Below are positions 1-7,394 of a stretch of 25,612 nt of DNA, piece after piece (position 1 is the first letter of the stretch; each line of letters starts with the position of its first letter). The stretch lies in the NCBI GenBank assembly GCA_934725535.1, contig CAKVBV010000033.1:1-25612 (forward strand). Direction: 5' to 3'. The notes below the pieces were generated by a model, which did no database searches, had not been told where the DNA came from, and worked only from the letters and a program-made list of their open reading frames with translations. Both the position numbers and the translations under genes were made by a program. Source of the DNA: an uncultured Bacteroidales bacterium (GTDB lineage Bacteria > Bacteroidota > Bacteroidia > Bacteroidales > Paludibacteraceae).

Positions 1-59
1 TTTCGGTACCCTTAACAAGGGCTGACAGGGGGGCAAAAATATACCCCAAAATTGCGTTT

Positions 60-428
60 CTAAATGGACACTATACGTTTGAGGGCAAGGATAAGGAGTG
101 TGGTACAGAGCGCATAGAGAAGCGTCTGCACAATGAACAGCGCATGTATGGACGGCGAGACAGCATGGATAACCCGCAGCCACTCCGAGAAACCAAAAGG
201 ACGGAAGATGCTGAACTGGTCGTCAATGGCAGCACGCAGATAGGTGAAACTATCGTAATACGTAGCGGGATACGGGTATGCCCATCGCAGGACAATGTAC
301 CCCACAAGGCACAAGAGGGCCGGAACTATCCAATCCCAGAGTTGCTCGCGAGAGAAACAGAAACACCAGAAAGACTGCTGCCAACGGGTACGAAGAGAGG
401 GGCGTGGGGCGGAGTTATTTGGTTTCAT
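60..428 (-). CDS. Shortened membrane protein, N-terminal part of a GT-C-like protein
   Basis: This 122-residue product has a basic N-terminus, a membrane segment at about residues 34-52, a periplasmic-looking stretch containing YYDSFTYL, and a second membrane segment at about residues 93-118. The layout (one helix, then a loop with an acidic residue and aromatics) resembles the start of GT-C fold glycosyltransferases and related polytopic proteins, which are usually 400-600 residues, so the gene looks cut short. Its start codon lies inside the end of the FAD oxidoreductase gene (14-nt overlap), so the two were probably one operon. The sequence after the stop, up to position 1, is low in coding signal and has inverted G/C runs around a T-rich centre (about 28-46), which could be a mobile-element end. 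The family assignment is inference from shape only. Confidence 0.45.
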   Translation of the reverse strand: MKPNNSAPRPSLRTRWQQSFWCFCFSREQLWDWIVPALLCLVGYIVLRWAYPYPATYYDSFTYLRAAIDDQFSIFRPFGFSEWLRVIHAVSPSIHALFIVQTLLYALCTTLLILALKRIVSI

Positions 429-1650
429 GATATTCTTTTTCGGTATTTACATTCCATATATTGGTTTTGTCGGTAACGCCGTTGCGGATATTGCGGACAC
501 ACTCGATAGCGGTCATCATAGAGTGGTCCATATTGTTGTAGCGGTGCTGTCCGTTGCGTCCGAGGCAGTAGAGGTTCGGGATAGTGTCGAGGAAAGCCTT
601 GACGGTATCCAACTGATAATAAGAGCCATAGTAGGCAGGATAGGCTTTCTTGACGCGCACATGGCAGGCATCGAGTACGTCCTCGCGGTTGATGATGTCT
701 ATCTTGACGAGTTCATCAATTGCCATTTGGATAAAGTCCTCTTTGGGCATATTCCAGAAGGTGTCGCCCTCGGTGCAGAAATACTCGAGACCAATCCACA
801 TGGTGTGTTCGTAGTCGTTGACGAGGTAGGGCGACCAGTTGTTGAACACCTGCAGACGCCCGATATGCACATCGCGCTCCTGTATGTAAATCCACGTATC
901 GGGGACACGGTGGTTGAAAGTAGGGATATGCGTTTGGTTCTTGATGCGCATCTGCTTGACACACAGACCGACGGTGATAAAATCGCGGTAGGGCAGACCG
1001 GAAGCGATGTCGAAAACGGGTTGCGGCACCTCAATACCGCGGAGGGCGGGAACGAGGTCTTTGATGGGCATGGTGGAGAGAAAATAATCGCAGGGGAAAG
1101 TCTGCTCCTGTCCGTCTGCCGTACGGGCAACGACGGAGACGACTTTGCCGTTTTTGATGTTTGCGCCCACCACTTCGTGTTGCTTATGTATCTCGCCGCC
1201 GAGTCGGCGGATATCGTCCGCCACGGTCTCCCACAGTTGCCCCGGACCGTATTTCGGATAGATAAACTGCTCGATGAGAGAGGTCTCCACATGCTTGCTT
1301 TTGAGTCCGAGGGCGCGCTGGAACATGTCTTTCAGCACAGACCTGATACTCAAGCCTTTGACACGCTGGCTGCCCCAATCGGCACCCAACTTGGAAGGAT
1401 GTACGCCCCATACTTTCTCGGTGTAACCCTCGAAGAACATCCCGTAGAGCGGTCGCCCGAAACGGTTGATATAGAAGTTCTCCAGCGAGGTCTCGGGCAG
1501 TTTGTGCACACACGACCACAGGTAACCGAAACCCGCACGCATGGTGTTGGCAAAACCCATGTTGAAGAAGGTCTCCTTCTTCATGGAGATGGGATAATCG
1601 AAGAACTTACGCAGGAAGAATATACGGCTGACGCGGTTGCGGAGCAGCAT
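415..1650 (-). CDS. FAD-dependent oxidoreductase, C-terminal fragment (frameshifted)
   Basis: This is the larger downstream part (411 codons from the first ATG) of an amine-oxidase/UDP-galactopyranose mutase-like flavoprotein whose N-terminal part lies at 1682-2005. The reading frame is open upstream of the ATG as far as the C run at 1707-1715, and the residues there (SGPDPERTDRVMLLRNRVSR) continue the fold, so 1650 is not a true start. Visible motifs are FFDYPIS, YGMFFEGYTEKVWGV (typical of this flavoprotein group, substrate-domain side) and the C-terminal FAD-binding GRNGQHRYNNMDHSM. In Bacteroidales such proteins are annotated as protoporphyrinogen oxidase-like or UDP-galactopyranose mutase-like and often sit beside glycosyltransferases, which fits the membrane protein overlapping its 3' end. 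The exact substrate is unknown. Expression depends on whether the frameshift is real. Confidence 0.8.
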   Translation of the reverse strand: MLLRNRVSRIFFLRKFFDYPISMKKETFFNMGFANTMRAGFGYLWSCVHKLPETSLENFYINRFGRPLYGMFFEGYTEKVWGVHPSKLGADWGSQRVKGLSIRSVLKDMFQRALGLKSKHVETSLIEQFIYPKYGPGQLWETVADDIRRLGGEIHKQHEVVGANIKNGKVVSVVARTADGQEQTFPCDYFLSTMPIKDLVPALRGIEVPQPVFDIASGLPYRDFITVGLCVKQMRIKNQTHIPTFNHRVPDTWIYIQERDVHIGRLQVFNNWSPYLVNDYEHTMWIGLEYFCTEGDTFWNMPKEDFIQMAIDELVKIDIINREDVLDACHVRVKKAYPAYYGSYYQLDTVKAFLDTIPNLYCLGRNGQHRYNNMDHSMMTAIECVRNIRNGVTDKTNIWNVNTEKEYHETK

Positions 1651-1681
1651 GACGCGGTCGGTACGCTCAGGGTCGGGACCG

Positions 1682-2005
1682 CTATTCGCAGTAGTGTTTA
1701 CCGTATGGGGGGGGGATTAAGCCGTTGCTATTCAATAAGATAGTGTCTTTTGACGGTGCACCCTGTATGGGCATAACGTTCTGCCACCAGCGCATCACCT
1801 CTTCGCTCTTGGAGAAAAAGCGGTGTCCGCCGATGTCCATGCGGTTGCCTTTGTATTGCACGGTCTGCGAGATACCGCCGATGGCATCGGTGGATTCGAG
1901 GATGACTGGGTGGATATCCGTCTTGTGCAACAGTTCGTAAGCGGCAGTGAGTCCCGCAGGACCTGCACCCGCTATGATGGCGATTTTGTGTTTGTTGGTA
2001 TTCAT
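1682..2005 (-). CDS. FAD-dependent oxidoreductase, N-terminal fragment (frameshifted)
   Basis: The 107-residue product starts with a classic dinucleotide-binding Rossmann segment: IAIIAGAGPAGLTAAYELL (GxGxxG), an acidic residue ending strand 2 (VILES), then GGISQTV and MDIGGHRFFSKS, the second conserved FAD-contact motif of this family. After LLNSNGLIPPP it runs out of frame and stops within 10 codons. Removing one base from the C run at 1707-1715 joins it without a stop to the fragment ending at 415, giving a protein of about 529 residues, a normal length for the family. The ATG at 2005 lies 26 nt from a perfect promoter (2031-2062). The two pieces are clearly one gene; whether the break is natural, phase-variable or an assembly error cannot be told here. 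Confidence 0.85.
   Translation of the reverse strand: MNTNKHKIAIIAGAGPAGLTAAYELLHKTDIHPVILESTDAIGGISQTVQYKGNRMDIGGHRFFSKSEEVMRWWQNVMPIQGAPSKDTILLNSNGLIPPPYGKHYCE
1707..1715 (-). other. C9 homopolymer at the frameshift point
   Basis: Nine consecutive C on the coding strand sit exactly where the two reading frames of the FAD oxidoreductase meet. Eight C would give one uninterrupted frame. A run of this length is a typical slippage site for both replication and sequencing. Confidence 0.9.
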
Positions 2006-2030
2006 ATATCTGCTTTATAATAATGACCTA

Positions 2031-2062
2031 CAAAGTTACAATAATTTATTTAATTATACAAA
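2031..2062 (-). promoter_or_regulatory. Bacteroidetes-type promoter of the FAD oxidoreductase
   Basis: Read on the minus strand, TTTG (2059-2062), a 20-nt spacer, and TAACTTTG (2031-2038). This matches the Bacteroidetes -33/-7 pattern and lies directly upstream of the ATG at 2005. Confidence 0.8.
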
Positions 2063-2077
2063 CGATATCAAATATAT

Positions 2078-3466
2078 TCAGGACAACCATCCGTTATTCG
2101 TTTGCGAAAGTGCGTACAGCGGGTAGATATCCACGTGCCGTACAGTGCCATTATCCTGCTCATCAGTGTATTCCAACTGCCCGAAGTTCTCCAACGAGGT
2201 GCGGATGGCATAGTCCAGATGCTTCTCGCGCATCATCAGCCACAGGCTTTTCATACCGCCTTTGCCACCCGCCTTCACCTCTATCGGCAGCACGTGTCCG
2301 TTGCGCACGTCCACATAATCCACTTCAGCGGTGCTGCCACGCTCCTCCCGCACCCAATAATACAACTCGTACCGCATATTTATGGCACGATAGCGTAGCA
2401 GTTCCAAGCCCGCCAGCATCTCGGTGACAGCCCCTTTATTGACCAAGTCTTCTGCGGTGGCAGTCATAATCAGAGTAGAGGTCTCCGTACTGTTTCCAAG
2501 CGACATATTCTGCAACCGCAACATCAGTCCCGTATCCAAAAGCAATATCTTCCGATATGAACTATCTGCCTCGCTGCTCAGGGGAACGCCATTGGCTGAT
2601 GTGCGCGTGACGGGAATGGCAATACCTGCCAGCACCAGCAAGTCCAACGCCTGCCGCACGGCAGAGGCTTTGTAGTCTGTGGAAACACGAGAATAGACAA
2701 ACTTACTGCCCACCTGCAATGCCACGCTGCGCAAAGTCAGCCGTAGCAGGTTTGGATTGACCCGCTTGGCATACTTGGCAAAATCATCTTCGTAAGTAAC
2801 CAAGATGTCGTCCTGCATACGCTGGCAACGCAGATAATCGTGCGTCTCCACCCATTGCGCCACCGTCTCGGGCATTCCGCCGACCAACAAGTAGGTACGC
2901 AGATACTCTACCAACTTATCGTGCAACGGTGGCAACAGCGGTGCCTCGACGGAAGCCGCCCGCCGTTGCTCCAACAATGCCGTCATACCGTTGGCGGTAA
3001 GGAACTCGTCAAAAGTCATCGGGTGCATATACATTGAGCGGATACGTCCTACACCAAAAGTAGGTATCTCCTGCAAGGCGAACTCCAATAGCGAACCGGC
3101 AGCCACCACGTGCAATGCGGGCATATCCTCACGGAAGAAACGGAGGCTCATAATCGCCTCCGTGCACTCCTGTATCTCGTCCAAGAAAAGCAAGGTCTGC
3201 CCCTCTACTACGGGTACACCGCTCAACGCTGCAATCTGCGAGGTGATACGGCGTACATCCAAGTCGTCTGCAAACAGTTGCTTATAGACAGGTTGTTTCT
3301 CAAAATTGATTTCGATATAGTATCGAAAGGACTCACCCAAATGTTTCACCGCACGGCTCTTTCCTACTTGCCGTGCACCGCGCAACAACAGCGGCTTATG
3401 CTCACTGTCGTTTTTCCATTGTAGCAATTCGTTGTCTATCAATCTATTAAAATACATACCAGACAA
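2078..3466 (-). CDS. AAA ATPase with DUF4143-type C-terminal domain (ATPase 1)
   Basis: A 462-residue P-loop ATPase. Walker A is GARQVGKS at residues 30-37 and Walker B is LLFLDEIQE at about 92-100, followed by a sensor-like VVAAGSLLEFAL and YMHPMTFDEFL, a hallmark of the AAA_14/DUF4143 family. The C-terminal half contains the DUF4143 region with a late YYWVREERGSTAEVDYVD...VLPIEVKAG motif, which resembles the E-x-D...ExK active site of PD-(D/E)XK-like nucleases. These proteins are common and often multicopy in Bacteroidales; their biological role is not established. The gene is monocistronic, with its own perfect promoter at 3553-3584 and a leader carrying 33-bp repeats. An alternative start is the ATG three codons downstream (MYFNRL). 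Confidence 0.88.
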   Translation of the reverse strand: MSGMYFNRLIDNELLQWKNDSEHKPLLLRGARQVGKSRAVKHLGESFRYYIEINFEKQPVYKQLFADDLDVRRITSQIAALSGVPVVEGQTLLFLDEIQECTEAIMSLRFFREDMPALHVVAAGSLLEFALQEIPTFGVGRIRSMYMHPMTFDEFLTANGMTALLEQRRAASVEAPLLPPLHDKLVEYLRTYLLVGGMPETVAQWVETHDYLRCQRMQDDILVTYEDDFAKYAKRVNPNLLRLTLRSVALQVGSKFVYSRVSTDYKASAVRQALDLLVLAGIAIPVTRTSANGVPLSSEADSSYRKILLLDTGLMLRLQNMSLGNSTETSTLIMTATAEDLVNKGAVTEMLAGLELLRYRAINMRYELYYWVREERGSTAEVDYVDVRNGHVLPIEVKAGGKGGMKSLWLMMREKHLDYAIRTSLENFGQLEYTDEQDNGTVRHVDIYPLYALSQTNNGWLS

Positions 3467-3541
3467 AAAATAAGGTTTTTATTCGCTATTTTTGGACAAA
3501 AAACAAGGTTTTTATTTGCTTGTTTTGGACAAAAGTCGGAC
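3462..3541 (-). repeat. 33-bp direct repeats in the leader of ATPase 1
   Basis: Two full 33-bp units (3462-3494 and 3495-3527) and a partial third (from 3528) lie between the promoter and the start of ATPase 1. In the mRNA direction each unit can fold: unit 3495-3527 pairs AAAACAAG with CTTGTTTT, and unit 3462-3494 pairs AAAAATA with TATTTTT. Confidence 0.75.
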
Positions 3542-3552
3542 ATTTAATACCG

Positions 3553-3584
3553 CAAAGGTAGTGCTTTTTTACCAAATACGCAAA
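3553..3584 (-). promoter_or_regulatory. Promoter of ATPase 1
   Basis: Minus strand TTTG (3581-3584), 20-nt spacer, TACCTTTG (3553-3560). The transcript would have a leader of roughly 85 nt containing the 33-bp repeats. Confidence 0.8.
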
Positions 3585-3610
3585 CTTTTAGAATGGGAGG
3601 GGCTCATCCG

Positions 3611-3618
3611 ACATTTGC
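3611..3618. repeat. Target-site duplication, left copy
   Basis: ACATTTGC directly outside the left IS end; identical to 4939-4946 outside the right end. Confidence 0.75.
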
Positions 3619-3818
3619 GGCGTATGGGTCAAATTGCAGGCTGAAAAGTGGGTAGTATGTCTCTATGGGTCATTTTGCAGGCTGGGAAAATGGTGGTATA
3701 AATTGCCCCTAAAAATCTCTCTGTTGGGGATTGCGTAGTATGCGGCTTGGGGAGCCGCGTAACAGCCTAAAAACACTATTCGTTGTATAACAATTAGGAA
3801 CAGAAGAGAGTAAAAAAA

Positions 3819-4754
3819 TCAGTTCAATCGCTGCAAGAAAAAGCCGCTTATAAATCGTTTTCTGTTCTGCTGAGACATTCCCGTGTGATTGTTCAGCGAC
3901 TTCTTCAAGTCGGTAAAAGTCCCCTCAATCTTGTTGTTCGTGTTGGGCATTCCCGCACATTCCGGACACTGAAAAGTGAACAAGTAAGGCAGGTAAAAAT
4001 CAATGCTGTGTACCACCGTCCGTACCTTTCTGTGTAGGTAGCAACTCTTGCCGTCCTTGTGCGTAACACGCTTGTTCAGGAACTCCGAATATCGCTCTTT
4101 CCAAGCCGCATATTCTGCTTCAAAACTCTCCTTTGTCAGGTGCTTCATCTCGCGCATAAGCAGCATCAAATCAACAGACGCTTTCATCTTCGGATTATTG
4201 GTCAAATAGCGTCTAACTATCTGTAACATATGGAATTGGCACATCTGTATCGGGTGGTCTTTGAATGCCTTGAACAAAGCCTTTTTGCCGTCTATAATGA
4301 TACCTTTTATCGTGTAACCGACTGCAGTGATTGTGTCAATAGCCGTCCGATAATCTTGGGTGGTTTCGCTCTTGACAAAGGCTACATACAGGGGCTTGTT
4401 TGTTGCATCATCCAATGCCAACATCACTCCCCGATTATGTCCCCAATAGGTTACATCCAAATGGACATATCCTGTTTGCACGGTCAAGTCCGGCTGTGTC
4501 CAAACACGTTCTATCTTGCGTAGTCTGCGTTTGATGGAGGAGGTGCTCAAATGGGTTTGTTCTGACAATTGGCGGATAGTTTGTTTGCCGTTTTGATAGG
4601 CATCCCACATATCCGTTGCCGGTAATGGAACACCACTGCGAAACTGATGTCGGCAGATGAGACATTTGTACAATTGTACGCCTTTGCGTGTACCATTTTT
4701 CTTTGTTTTGATTGCCCCGCACAGAGGGCACTTTTTCTTGTTCATTTGCGGCAT
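3819..4754 (-). CDS. DDE transposase with N-terminal zinc ribbon (IS1249-like)
   Basis: A 311-residue transposase. The N-terminus is a zinc ribbon with Cys9-x2-Cys12 and Cys31-x2-Cys34, followed by a helix-turn-helix-like stretch (TIRQLSEQTHLSTSSIKRRL) for end binding. The catalytic DDE triad is most likely Asp100 (HLDVTYWG), Asp155 (IIIDGKKAL) and Glu277 (NNKIEGTF), with the CQFH signature between the second Asp and Glu that is typical of the IS256/MULE group. The frame is open further upstream to a TTG at 4778, but that TTG overlaps the -7 box at 4776-4783, so the ATG at 4754 (or 4745) is the better start. The protein appears intact, so the element may be active. Assignment to the IS1249-like branch rests on the zinc ribbon and length. 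Confidence 0.88.
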   Translation of the reverse strand: MPQMNKKKCPLCGAIKTKKNGTRKGVQLYKCLICRHQFRSGVPLPATDMWDAYQNGKQTIRQLSEQTHLSTSSIKRRLRKIERVWTQPDLTVQTGYVHLDVTYWGHNRGVMLALDDATNKPLYVAFVKSETTQDYRTAIDTITAVGYTIKGIIIDGKKALFKAFKDHPIQMCQFHMLQIVRRYLTNNPKMKASVDLMLLMREMKHLTKESFEAEYAAWKERYSEFLNKRVTHKDGKSCYLHRKVRTVVHSIDFYLPYLFTFQCPECAGMPNTNNKIEGTFTDLKKSLNNHTGMSQQNRKRFISGFFLQRLN

Positions 4755-4775
4755 TTTTGGGGATTTTGAATGCCA

Positions 4776-4805
4776 CAAAGATACTATATATCAGTAAAAT
4801 ACAAA
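4776..4805 (-). promoter_or_regulatory. Promoter of the transposase gene
   Basis: Minus strand TTTG (4802-4805), 18-nt spacer, TATCTTTG (4776-4783). The spacer is 2 nt shorter than in the other promoters of this window, which may mean weaker expression. Confidence 0.55.
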
Positions 4806-4938
4806 GAAATCAGCCTGCAAAATGACCCATAGAGCGGTTCTGAACGTCGATTTTTAGTCTGAACCTTTTGAATCGTCTGCAACGCCCTATTCATCGGACA
4901 TGAAGCCACTTTCCAGCCTGCAAAATGACCCATAGACC

Positions 4939-4946
4939 ACATTTGC
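4939..4946. repeat. Target-site duplication, right copy
   Basis: ACATTTGC directly outside the right IS end; identical to 3611-3618. Confidence 0.75.
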
Positions 4947-5182
4947 GTTGGTGATATCATGGAATTATAGGGCGTATAATCTTAATGGATAGCCTTTTAG
5001 CACGTTCGATACGTTTGGTATAAAAAATATATTTGAATTGCCAAACTCTCATTGCGAAAGTATATGGCAGCAACAAAATCAAGGTAATGAAACAAAAAGC
5101 CTATGAATCCCATAATCATAACTACCTTAATATCAGTCTTATTTGAATTTACGACCTCACCAACGCAAATATCCGATGAACC

Positions 5183-5225
5183 CTAAAAATTATCGCCACA
5201 CGCAAATGACTTGCGCATAGCGATA
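5183..5225 (-). terminator. Terminator after the pseudouridine synthase gene
   Basis: On the minus strand, TATCGC (5220-5225) pairs with GCGATA (5191-5196), with an inner CGCAA/TTGCG stem, followed by ATTTTT. It lies 27 nt after the stop codon. Confidence 0.7.
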
Positions 5226-5251
5226 ACAACAGCCCTTCTTCGTACAGAGAA

Positions 5252-6190
5252 TTAGTGTTGGCGGAAGACGCGCAGAAACTCCTTGGGGATAGGTGTCTCG
5301 AAGTGCACCTTCTGCTCTGTGGCGGGGTGAATAAACTCCAGCACGCGGGCATGCAGACACAGACGGTCAACAGGCGAATACTCGTTGCCATGACCATATT
5401 TGCGGTCGCCCACCACGGGATGCCCGATGCTCTGCGCATGCACACGAATCTGATTGGTGCGCCCCGTTTCGAGGTTGAGTTCGATAAGGGAAAGGGGTAG
5501 GGTGTTGGCTGCGGCATCGGCGATGGTGTTGTCGGGTGGTGTCGTCTCTTTCAGCACCTTGTAATTGGTAACTGCCATCTGTCCCCCGTCGTCCACAGGC
5601 GATGAATAGACCACCGCATTGCGCTTGTCCTCAGTCAGCCACGTGGTTATCTTGCCCGATTTCTTGTCAAGAATGCCCTCCACAAGAGCCACGTACGTAC
5701 GTTTGGTCACCAACTGACGCCAGTAGGTGCGCATATACTCCTGCAGTTCGGGCGTCTTGGCAAAAACCAGCAGACCACTTGTCTCGCGGTCAAGACGATG
5801 GACGACATAGATACCGTTGTGCACATCCTGATGTTTCACATAGTTCTTGAGAATAGAGAACGCCGTGGTTTCCGTGCTGCCGGGGTAAGTAGGAACAGTA
5901 AGCAAACCAACTTTCTTCTCCACAACTATCAGCCAGTCGTCCTCATAAACGATGCTCAACTTAGGGTGGTGCAACTCCCCATTGCCGCGTCCCGAAGTGA
6001 TGACCACAGTATCTCCCTTGTGCACAGGCACATCGTGGCGCGTCTGCACTGCCTTGTTTACCGTTACGCGGCGTTGACCGAGCAACTGTTTGATGCTGGT
6101 GCGGGTCATACCGCCCATCTTCGCGAGCAGGAAAGGCAACAGTTCCATATCTGCCTCCACACGGAGAATAGTATCTTGTCTCTTTTTCAT
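5252..6190 (-). CDS. RluA-family 23S rRNA/tRNA pseudouridine synthase
   Basis: A 312-residue enzyme that isomerises uridine to pseudouridine in RNA. An N-terminal S4-like RNA-binding domain (about residues 10-75, with RTSIKQLLGQRRVTVNK) is followed by the RluA catalytic domain. The catalytic aspartate is about residue 134 in VVHRLDRETSGLLVFAK, and ELNLETGRTNQIRVHAQSIGHPVVGD is the second family signature. S4 plus RluA is the layout of RluD and RluC, but which rRNA site it modifies cannot be read from sequence. A TTG four codons upstream is in frame, but the ATG at 6190 is the normal start; it lies 8 nt after the stop of the PnuC-like gene, so the two are probably cotranscribed. Confidence 0.9.
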   Translation of the reverse strand: MKKRQDTILRVEADMELLPFLLAKMGGMTRTSIKQLLGQRRVTVNKAVQTRHDVPVHKGDTVVITSGRGNGELHHPKLSIVYEDDWLIVVEKKVGLLTVPTYPGSTETTAFSILKNYVKHQDVHNGIYVVHRLDRETSGLLVFAKTPELQEYMRTYWRQLVTKRTYVALVEGILDKKSGKITTWLTEDKRNAVVYSSPVDDGGQMAVTNYKVLKETTPPDNTIADAAANTLPLSLIELNLETGRTNQIRVHAQSIGHPVVGDRKYGHGNEYSPVDRLCLHARVLEFIHPATEQKVHFETPIPKEFLRVFRQH

Positions 6191-6198
6191 TGTAAATA

Positions 6199-6966
6199 TC
6201 AATTATTATGTGTGCTGCGGTATATTTTAATCCACGCCACGCCGGTACTACTATTAATAATGAGGAATACGGTGAATAGCACGAGTGAGAATATGTTGCC
6301 AATCATAACGGCAATTGCCATACCCGACAGGCTGTACACCACCCACCAAATCCATGCGTCAATCCGCTGCCCCACAAGCAGACCATTTGCCAATACCGCC
6401 GAGGCAAACAGCAGTCCGCTCACCAATTTGAGGGCTACATTATCCCACCACCCGTTGTCCTGAAAACACTGAGTAGCAGCAATATAGTCCACTACCACAA
6501 TGACAAGAGCCACAACTACCATAAAGAATCGCAAGGCACGTGGCAACCACCTTGGAGCAAGACTCTCCTCTACAAACTGCGGTTGCATAGTGTGTGTGCG
6601 CCATACGATGAGTGAGTAGATGCCAAACGGCACAAACACAGCCCCATAAAGCAACACCAAGTCCAAACTGCCTTGCAAACCGAACTGCACTGCCAGCAGT
6701 ATCGCCATCACAATGTCGCCATAGAAACCGATGTAGTTCTTCGGGTTGCGGATAGTGAGTACGTATGCCGTGCCGATGACGCTGGCAGGTATGCCGACCA
6801 CAAAAGATGGGTCAGACCACTGCAAAAGCGTTCCCCGTAACGACGGGAACAACCATTCCACCACGTACAGCACCAGAAACAATGCCGCAAAGATACCCGC
6901 AGACACCAACAACTGCCTGCCAAATTCCATTAACAATTGACGACGGATACTCATCATTTTCTCCAT
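6199..6966 (-). CDS. PnuC-like nicotinamide riboside/mononucleotide transporter family protein
   Basis: A 255-residue, very hydrophobic protein with about seven predicted membrane segments. The segment NPKNYIGFYGDIVMA and the C-terminal stretch RIDAWIWWVVYSLSGMAIAVMIGNIFS...STGVAWIKIYRS resemble the PnuC family, which takes up the vitamin B3 nucleoside nicotinamide riboside by facilitated diffusion. The product length (about 250) fits a PnuC-type protein. No kinase (NadR) gene for trapping the substrate is adjacent, so the substrate stays open. The ATG at 6966 is given, but GGAG lies just before ATGATG at 6957-6952, so translation may start at the fourth or fifth codon. It is followed after 8 nt by the pseudouridine synthase gene. 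Confidence 0.65.
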   Translation of the reverse strand: MEKMMSIRRQLLMEFGRQLLVSAGIFAALFLVLYVVEWLFPSLRGTLLQWSDPSFVVGIPASVIGTAYVLTIRNPKNYIGFYGDIVMAILLAVQFGLQGSLDLVLLYGAVFVPFGIYSLIVWRTHTMQPQFVEESLAPRWLPRALRFFMVVVALVIVVVDYIAATQCFQDNGWWDNVALKLVSGLLFASAVLANGLLVGQRIDAWIWWVVYSLSGMAIAVMIGNIFSLVLFTVFLIINSSTGVAWIKIYRSTHNN

Positions 6967-7060
6967 TTAGCCACCAACCAACATCTAACCAACCTATAAC
7001 AATCCACCAACGATTTGCCCGTGTCGGAACGAGGTTGATATTATTTAACAAAGGACGATT

Positions 7061-7096
7061 TACAAACAACAAAGGCGAGCCTCGTGAGACTCGCCT
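7061..7096 (-). terminator. Terminator of the ribosomal protein operon
   Basis: Minus strand hairpin with AGGCGAG and CTCGCCT arms plus inner pairs (7073-7096), followed by TTGTTGTTTG. It ends the S6-S18-L9-L31 operon before the PnuC-like gene. Confidence 0.75.
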
Positions 7097-7115
7097 CTGA
7101 ATTATCACATGAAGA

Positions 7116-7370
7116 TTATTTCTTCTTGCGGGCGCCGTAGCGAGACATAAATTTATCTACGCGACCGGCGGTATCCACGAGTTTCGACTTACCTGTGTAG
7201 AAGGGGTGGCTCGTGTTCGAGATTTCCAACTTAATCAGGGGATAAGTCTGACCGTCGATTTCGATGGAGTCCTTCGTAGCGGCTGTGGAGCGGCTGAAGA
7301 ATTGTGTGCCATCGGACATATCTTTGAAGACTACCACGCGGTAGTTCTCCGGATGAATTCCTTTTTTCAT
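7116..7370 (-). CDS. rpmE2: 50S ribosomal protein L31 type B (bL31)
   Basis: An 84-residue ribosomal protein beginning MKKGIHPENYRVVVFKDMSDGTQF and containing ISNTSHPFYTGKSKLVDTAGRVDKFMSRY, the L31 signature. It lacks the four cysteines of the zinc-binding form, so it is the zinc-independent type B paralogue that supports ribosomes in zinc limitation in other bacteria. It is 24 nt downstream of rplI and just before the operon terminator. A second, zinc-containing L31 is not in the window; in many Bacteroidales type B is the only copy. Confidence 0.95.
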   Translation of the reverse strand: MKKGIHPENYRVVVFKDMSDGTQFFSRSTAATKDSIEIDGQTYPLIKLEISNTSHPFYTGKSKLVDTAGRVDKFMSRYGARKKK

Positions 7371-7394
7371 ACTTCTGTTTCCTTTCTTCGCGGC

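Larger units (their letters stand above)
3619..4938 (-). mobile_element. Insertion sequence, IS256 superfamily (IS1249-like), about 1320 bp
   Basis: The element carries one transposase gene. Its outer ends are inverted repeats: left from 3619 with TATGGGTCA and TTGCAGGCTG, right ending at 4938 with CAGCCTGCAAAATGACCCAT. It is flanked by the 8-bp direct repeat ACATTTGC (3611-3618 and 4939-4946), a target-site duplication of the size usual for IS256-type elements. A second inverted copy of the terminal sequence lies inside each end (3663-3684 and 4811-4832), 41 bp from the left outer copy and 103 bp from the right one. The element lies between the promoter of ATPase 1 and the terminator of the pseudouridine synthase gene, so it breaks no gene. 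Confidence 0.85.

Noticed and set aside
295..1743. Long plus-strand open frame (482 codons) opposite the FAD oxidoreductase
   Set aside because: It is the antisense shadow of a gene with clear FAD motifs; its own translation has no recognisable domain.
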